A stretch of 64,000 nucleotides of DNA, taken from assembly GCF_900156345.1 (NCBI RefSeq), contig NZ_FTPP01000004.1:248001-312000 (forward strand). Reading direction: 5' to 3'. Source of the stretch: Pontibacter indicus (lineage in GTDB: Bacteria; Bacteroidota; Bacteroidia; Cytophagales; Hymenobacteraceae). The notes below the pieces were generated by a model. The model ran no database searches and was not told the DNA's origin. It saw only the letters and a list, made by a program, of their open reading frames with translations. The position numbers and the translations under genes were made by a program. Of the stretch, positions 61,207 through 64,000 are shown piece by piece (position 1 is the stretch's first letter; each line of letters begins with the position of its first letter).

Positions 61207-62622
61207 CTATTTCACTACCCCCTTCATCCAGGTACTGATCGTTTCCAGCGCCACGGGCGCCAGGGTTTCTTCTATGGTCGCGTACTCGTGCACCTGGCCG
61301 GTGTCAGCGGTCTGGAAAATGTGGTTAAGGCCGGGCAGTTCTTTAATGGTATAACGCTTATTGCCGGCAGAATGCAGGGCTTTTTCAGTGGCGGCGAGGT
61401 TGACGGCGGCAGGCACCTGTAGGTCTTTGCTGCCGTTCAGAGCGAGCACGGGCATTTTGAGCTGCTGCAGGGCAGGGGCCGGGTCATAGGCCAGGAAATG
61501 GCGCATCCAGGGTGTCATGATCTGAGCGACAACGGCGTTTTCAGCTTGTGGCACAAGCAGCTGTGCGAGCTGTTTGTCTTCCTCAGTCAGGCTGGCTCTG
61601 GCATCCTTTTCTAGCTCGCGCACCTTCCGTGAGGCTTCAAAAACCTCCGTCGTTGAAGCGGCTACTTCGAACTGGGCGCGGCGCAGTTTGAGGTATTTCT
61701 GCAGGGACTCTTCCGGAAGCTGTGACTTCAGAAGCGCCTCGTTCTGAGACACCAGTAAGTCCACGCCTGGCACGGCGGGGCCCGCCATCAACACCACAAA
61801 GGCCGCGTCTTTGTTCGCGGCGGCCACGCTGCTCGCTATCAGGGCGCCCTCGCTTATACCTAGCAAACCAATCTTTTTGGGATTCACCTGCTGGTGGGTT
61901 TTCAGGAAGGTATAGGCCGCCTGCGCATCGGACACAAAATCCTGGGTAGTGGCCACGGCATGGTTGCCGCCCGACTTACCGGCGCCGCGGTCGTCGAGGC
62001 GCAGCACGGCAAAGCCCTGGCGCGTGAGGTGGTCGGCCAGCACCAGGAAAGGCTTGTGCCCCATCAGGGACATGTCGCGGTCCTGTTTGCCGGAGCCGGT
62101 GAACAGGATCACGGCCGGATGTTTGCCCTTACCTTCAGGTATAGAGAGTGTGCCGGCCAGTGTTATACCTGCCGTTTTGTTCTCCACCGTTACTTCCTGC
62201 TCCAGGTAGGGGTAGGGCTTCACGGGCATTTGCGGACGACGGGCAACGGGTGCTTCGCCCTTGCTGAGGGCTAGCGGGAAGTCCATGCCAGCCTGCTTCC
62301 AACTGCCGCTTATGGATTCCGGACCCGTTAACTTGCCAGCGAAGGCGATGCCACCTGCCGGTATGCGCAGGTATAGACTGTCTTGCTTAATCTCTGCTTC
62401 AGGTATAGGCATGCCTTTCACGCCCTGCATGGGCACGTCCATGGTGGCAGCGAACTGTCCGCTTTCGCTGCTACTCAGCCTGAAAATCACCGTTACGCGT
62501 GTCCCGGGGGCTTCCAGGGTACCGTGCCACGGACCGAGCACCTGTGCGGTAGTCGTTTGCTGGGCCACGGTGGCCATGGTGCTGAGTAGGATCAGGCAGC
62601 ACGAAATGAGTAGGCGCGTCAT
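61207..62622 (-). CDS. Secreted alpha/beta hydrolase
   Basis: A 471-residue exported protein (signal ending ATVAQ). Residues 25-125 form a beta-rich N-terminal domain (GPWHGTLEAPGTRVTVIFRL). Residues 150-471 are an alpha/beta hydrolase of the serine aminopeptidase type: VILFTGSGKQDRD (oxyanion loop), RLDDRGAGKSGG, nucleophile Ser257 (GISEGA), an Asp in LNGSKDLQV and the final His in GLNHIFQ. Several VPxxx linkers come from octamer copies. An esterase or peptidase role is likely; the substrate is unknown. Confidence 0.88.
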   Translation of the reverse strand: MTRLLISCCLILLSTMATVAQQTTTAQVLGPWHGTLEAPGTRVTVIFRLSSSESGQFAATMDVPMQGVKGMPIPEAEIKQDSLYLRIPAGGIAFAGKLTGPESISGSWKQAGMDFPLALSKGEAPVARRPQMPVKPYPYLEQEVTVENKTAGITLAGTLSIPEGKGKHPAVILFTGSGKQDRDMSLMGHKPFLVLADHLTRQGFAVLRLDDRGAGKSGGNHAVATTQDFVSDAQAAYTFLKTHQQVNPKKIGLLGISEGALIASSVAAANKDAAFVVLMAGPAVPGVDLLVSQNEALLKSQLPEESLQKYLKLRRAQFEVAASTTEVFEASRKVRELEKDARASLTEEDKQLAQLLVPQAENAVVAQIMTPWMRHFLAYDPAPALQQLKMPVLALNGSKDLQVPAAVNLAATEKALHSAGNKRYTIKELPGLNHIFQTADTGQVHEYATIEETLAPVALETISTWMKGVVK

Positions 62623-62679
62623 GTTGATGTTTTTGTAAGTTTTGGTGTGAAGGATGGTAGTTGTGGGAATGTTTCGATG

Positions 62680-63348
62680 CTACGTCTGCTGCCCTAACCC
62701 GCATCTTTCCTGCCGGTAAATCATAAATGAGTACACTACAGGTATAAGCACTGTCAGGGCGATCACGGTGATGTAGAGCGCCTGCTGCATGCCCCATTCC
62801 GGCAGGAAAGCCAGTGCTATGAGTAAAATGCCGCCTACGATCCAAAGGATGCCGCCCAGGCGGTGCGTCCTGCGCCATACCTGCTCGCTCTCCAGTGTCC
62901 AGGGGGTGCGAATACCGATGAAGTAATTGGGCTTCACCGCCTGAAAGTAATTGCCCAGCGCAATGAACAGACCGCCTATTAACAGAAAATGTATGTTTTG
63001 GCGGGCGATATCAGGGTTTAATGCATGGTGGATGAGGAACACCGAAAGCGCTGCCATAAAAACAACGAGGATGAAGCGCAGCTGGTGGTACTTGCTGCCC
63101 ATCTGGGCCAGTTTTCGTTTCGGGTCGATGTGCGGCAGGGCCAGCATGATGAGGTTAAGCAGGGCGGTTGTGCCCATCACAATCAGGATCAGGGAGGATT
63201 TGCTGGCCCAGCCGTCCGCCTCGCCCTGCAGGTTGAAGTGCACCGCCACTTGCTCCGGCAGCCTGTTCCAAACCAATGCCAGGTATACGAGCGGAATCAA
63301 AACGATCGCCCAAAGGATGATTTCTCGGGTCAGGTTCTTGGTTTTCAT
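62680..63348 (-). CDS. SdpI family membrane protein
   Basis: A 222-residue membrane protein with a DUF1648 N terminus (LPEQVAVHFNLQGEADGWASK) and SdpI-type C-terminal half (GNYFQAVKPNYFIGIRTPWTLESEQVWRRTHRLGG). Six membrane helices are expected. In Bacillus SdpI gives immunity to the SdpC toxin and signals to SdpR. No SdpC-like toxin gene is visible here. Its start is five bases after the sdpR-like stop: a two-gene operon. Confidence 0.92.
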   Translation of the reverse strand: MKTKNLTREIILWAIVLIPLVYLALVWNRLPEQVAVHFNLQGEADGWASKSSLILIVMGTTALLNLIMLALPHIDPKRKLAQMGSKYHQLRFILVVFMAALSVFLIHHALNPDIARQNIHFLLIGGLFIALGNYFQAVKPNYFIGIRTPWTLESEQVWRRTHRLGGILWIVGGILLIALAFLPEWGMQQALYITVIALTVLIPVVYSFMIYRQERCGLGQQT

Positions 63349-63353
63349 AAGGT

Positions 63354-63608
63354 CTAATCTTTAAGCGTGATGATCCATTTCATTAAGTCGTCGAGCACCG
63401 TCGTGTTGAGGGAGTAAATCACGAACTGCCCCTGTTTCCGGTAAGTGACCAGCTCCGCCTGGCTCAGGATGTCGAGGTGGTGCGAGATGCTGGGTTTGGT
63501 GATCTGAAAAGCCTCCGCAATATCGCCGGCCGTCAGGTCCTTCTCCTTCAGCAGGTTGAGGATTTCCCGGCGCGTCTGGTCATTGAGGGCTTTGAAAACT
63601 TTATTCAC
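63354..63608 (-). CDS. SdpR-like ArsR family repressor
   Basis: An 84-residue winged-helix repressor. VFKALNDQTRREILNLLKEKDLTAGDIAEAF is the first part and ITKPSISHHLDILSQAELV the recognition helix, very close to SdpR. No metal-binding cysteines. I take the GTG at 63608 (MNKVFKALND), the usual family start, over a TTG at 63659 that would place the operator inside the gene. It probably represses itself and sdpI; SdpI may hold it at the membrane as in Bacillus. Confidence 0.9.
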   Translation of the reverse strand: MNKVFKALNDQTRREILNLLKEKDLTAGDIAEAFQITKPSISHHLDILSQAELVTYRKQGQFVIYSLNTTVLDDLMKWIITLKD

Positions 63609-63622
63609 AAGGTTGGTTAGGT

Positions 63623-63660
63623 ATTTAGACAAATATCTAAATATAATTTGAAAGTTCAAA
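63623..63660 (-). promoter_or_regulatory. sdpRI promoter with overlapping operator
   Basis: A dyad ATTTAGA-6 bases-TCTAAAT (63623-63642) overlaps a near-consensus -7 box GATATTTG (63637-63630, minus strand), which lies 19 bases from TTTG at 63660-63657. The start codon is 15 bases beyond the dyad. A repressor on the dyad would block the promoter. Confidence 0.65.
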
Positions 63661-63869
63661 ATATTGCCTTAAAAATTATACCTATTAAGGAGTGTTTTTT
63701 TATTGCCTGATCAATGAATTTTTACCATAAGGTACAGTCACCTGATTGTAGGGTTATACCTTGAGATTCAGTTGCTCCCCTTGCTTATGTTAATTTATCT
63801 AGGATATGAGTCGAGTCAGGAGCATTTTAAGGTACTCTCGCAAAGTATGGGCTTGGTCCATATTTTTCT

Positions 63870-63877
63870 TAAATTTG
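63870..63877 (+). promoter_or_regulatory. -7 box (TAAATTTG) for the final lipoprotein gene
   Basis: An exact TAnnTTTG 30 bases before the GTG start at 63908. The -33 element is not clear. The gap 63609-63907 holds this box, the sdpRI operator and two octamer copies. Confidence 0.55.
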
Positions 63878-63907
63878 CAGCATTGCTTGCCTTACCCCTT
63901 ATTTACC

Positions 63908-64000
63908 GTGTTTCGATTTAAGAATTTCCCCCACTCCTTTTTTCTGTTTGTCTCTTTGTTAGTGGCTGGCGGTTGCGCTGAATACGACCAGTCTGCCAGG
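63908..64000 (+). CDS. Lipoprotein, truncated by window end
   Basis: The first 31 codons of a gene starting at GTG. Translation gives a basic N terminus (MFRFKNFPHS), a hydrophobic stretch and lipobox VAGGC (Cys23), then AEYDQSAR. The frame is open to the end of the window. It is too short to assign a family. The promoter box at 63870 supports the start. Confidence 0.65.
   Translation, partial: MFRFKNFPHSFFLFVSLLVAGGCAEYDQSAR

Larger units (their letters stand above)
1..64000. repeat. Dispersed AGGTATAG octamer family (about 150 copies)
   Basis: The core AGGTATA or its complement TATACCT occurs about 150 times in this window by my hand count; a random 7-mer on both strands would give about 8. 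The usual full form is CAGGTATAGC. Copies lie on both strands without a clear strand bias. They are dense between genes (38679-38906, 22860-23345) and in variable protein linkers (13080-13165, 14820-14885). They are rare in highly conserved genes: I see none inside sucD and only two in pheT. The core also occurs as tandem hexamers (23307-23341, 32337-32356) and as inverted pairs (20938-20952, 51649-51666). Behaviour resembles HIP1 or uptake sequences; the role is unknown. Confidence 0.9.

Noticed and set aside
1..64000. tRNA, rRNA or tmRNA genes
   Set aside because: I looked for the T-arm GGTTCGA consensus and CCA-ended cloverleaf arms on both strands; the few hits were inside coding genes.

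Overview
The window is a chromosomal segment of a Bacteroidota bacterium, most likely of the order Cytophagales (a Hymenobacteraceae genus such as Pontibacter is my best guess). I base this on the protein families (SprA-type secretion-era outer membrane barrels, S46 dipeptidyl peptidase, DUF3857/transglutaminase proteins, many small lipoproteins), on promoters of the Bacteroidota type (TTTG about 19-20 bases before TAnnTTTG), and on the near absence of Shine-Dalgarno sequences. The genus is inference. No phage, integrase, transposase, CRISPR array, rRNA or tRNA gene is visible. Most of it is housekeeping chromosome.

Layout. 0-8.5 kb: small lipoproteins, a DUF4112 membrane protein, UV endonuclease UvsE, a CarboxypepD_reg-like protein, a Spy-like lipoprotein, a membrane metallophosphoesterase and RadC, then YwbE and small secreted proteins. 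8.6-16 kb: a beta-helix protein, an atypical pyruvate kinase, a polysaccharide deacetylase lipoprotein, GlpD and a DUF1684 protein. 16-22.7 kb: pheT, a coiled-coil protein, zapA and rny on the plus strand, then the divergent dps/oxyR oxidative-stress pair. 22.7-33 kb: sucD, a CysK/CBS enzyme, a receiver-only response regulator, a TauE transporter, adenine deaminase, cmk, ispH, a DUF502 protein and a hydrolase. This block is bracketed by two diverged inverted copies of one non-coding repeat island. 33-35.5 kb: a retropepsin-like protease (RimB type), a RimK ligase and an AstE/AspA-type deacylase. 35.5-44.6 kb: a small outer membrane protein, a methyltransferase, a nucleoside-sugar-epimerase-like oxidoreductase, CvfB, a second Dps, an Omp85-type barrel, and the radical SAM/TIGR03915 putative DNA-repair pair. 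45-51 kb: three consecutive DUF3857/transglutaminase-like exported proteins, of which the first two have lost catalytic residues. 51-58.5 kb: an ArsI/CadI-type dioxygenase, a cysteine-flanked SigZ-like sigma factor, a helix-hairpin-helix outer membrane barrel next to a PorV/PorQ-like barrel, an S46 peptidase and YidD. 58.5-64 kb: a flavodoxin-like reductase, an NmrA-like protein, a GNAT, a secreted alpha/beta hydrolase, an SdpI/SdpR pair with a visible operator, and the start of a lipoprotein cut by the window end.

The most unusual feature is a dispersed octamer, AGGTATAG (CTATACCT on the other strand), often extended to CAGGTATAGC. I counted about 150 copies of its 7-base core by eye in 64 kb, against roughly 8 expected by chance. 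It lies on both strands, between and inside genes. It forms tandem arrays and inverted pairs that act as terminator stems, and it writes itself into protein linkers as Gly-Ile, Ile-Pro or Arg-Tyr-Ser. It resembles HIP1 or DNA-uptake sequences in behaviour; its function is unknown to me. The second notable item is the pair of inverted repeat islands, whose internal hairpin is kept by paired base changes.
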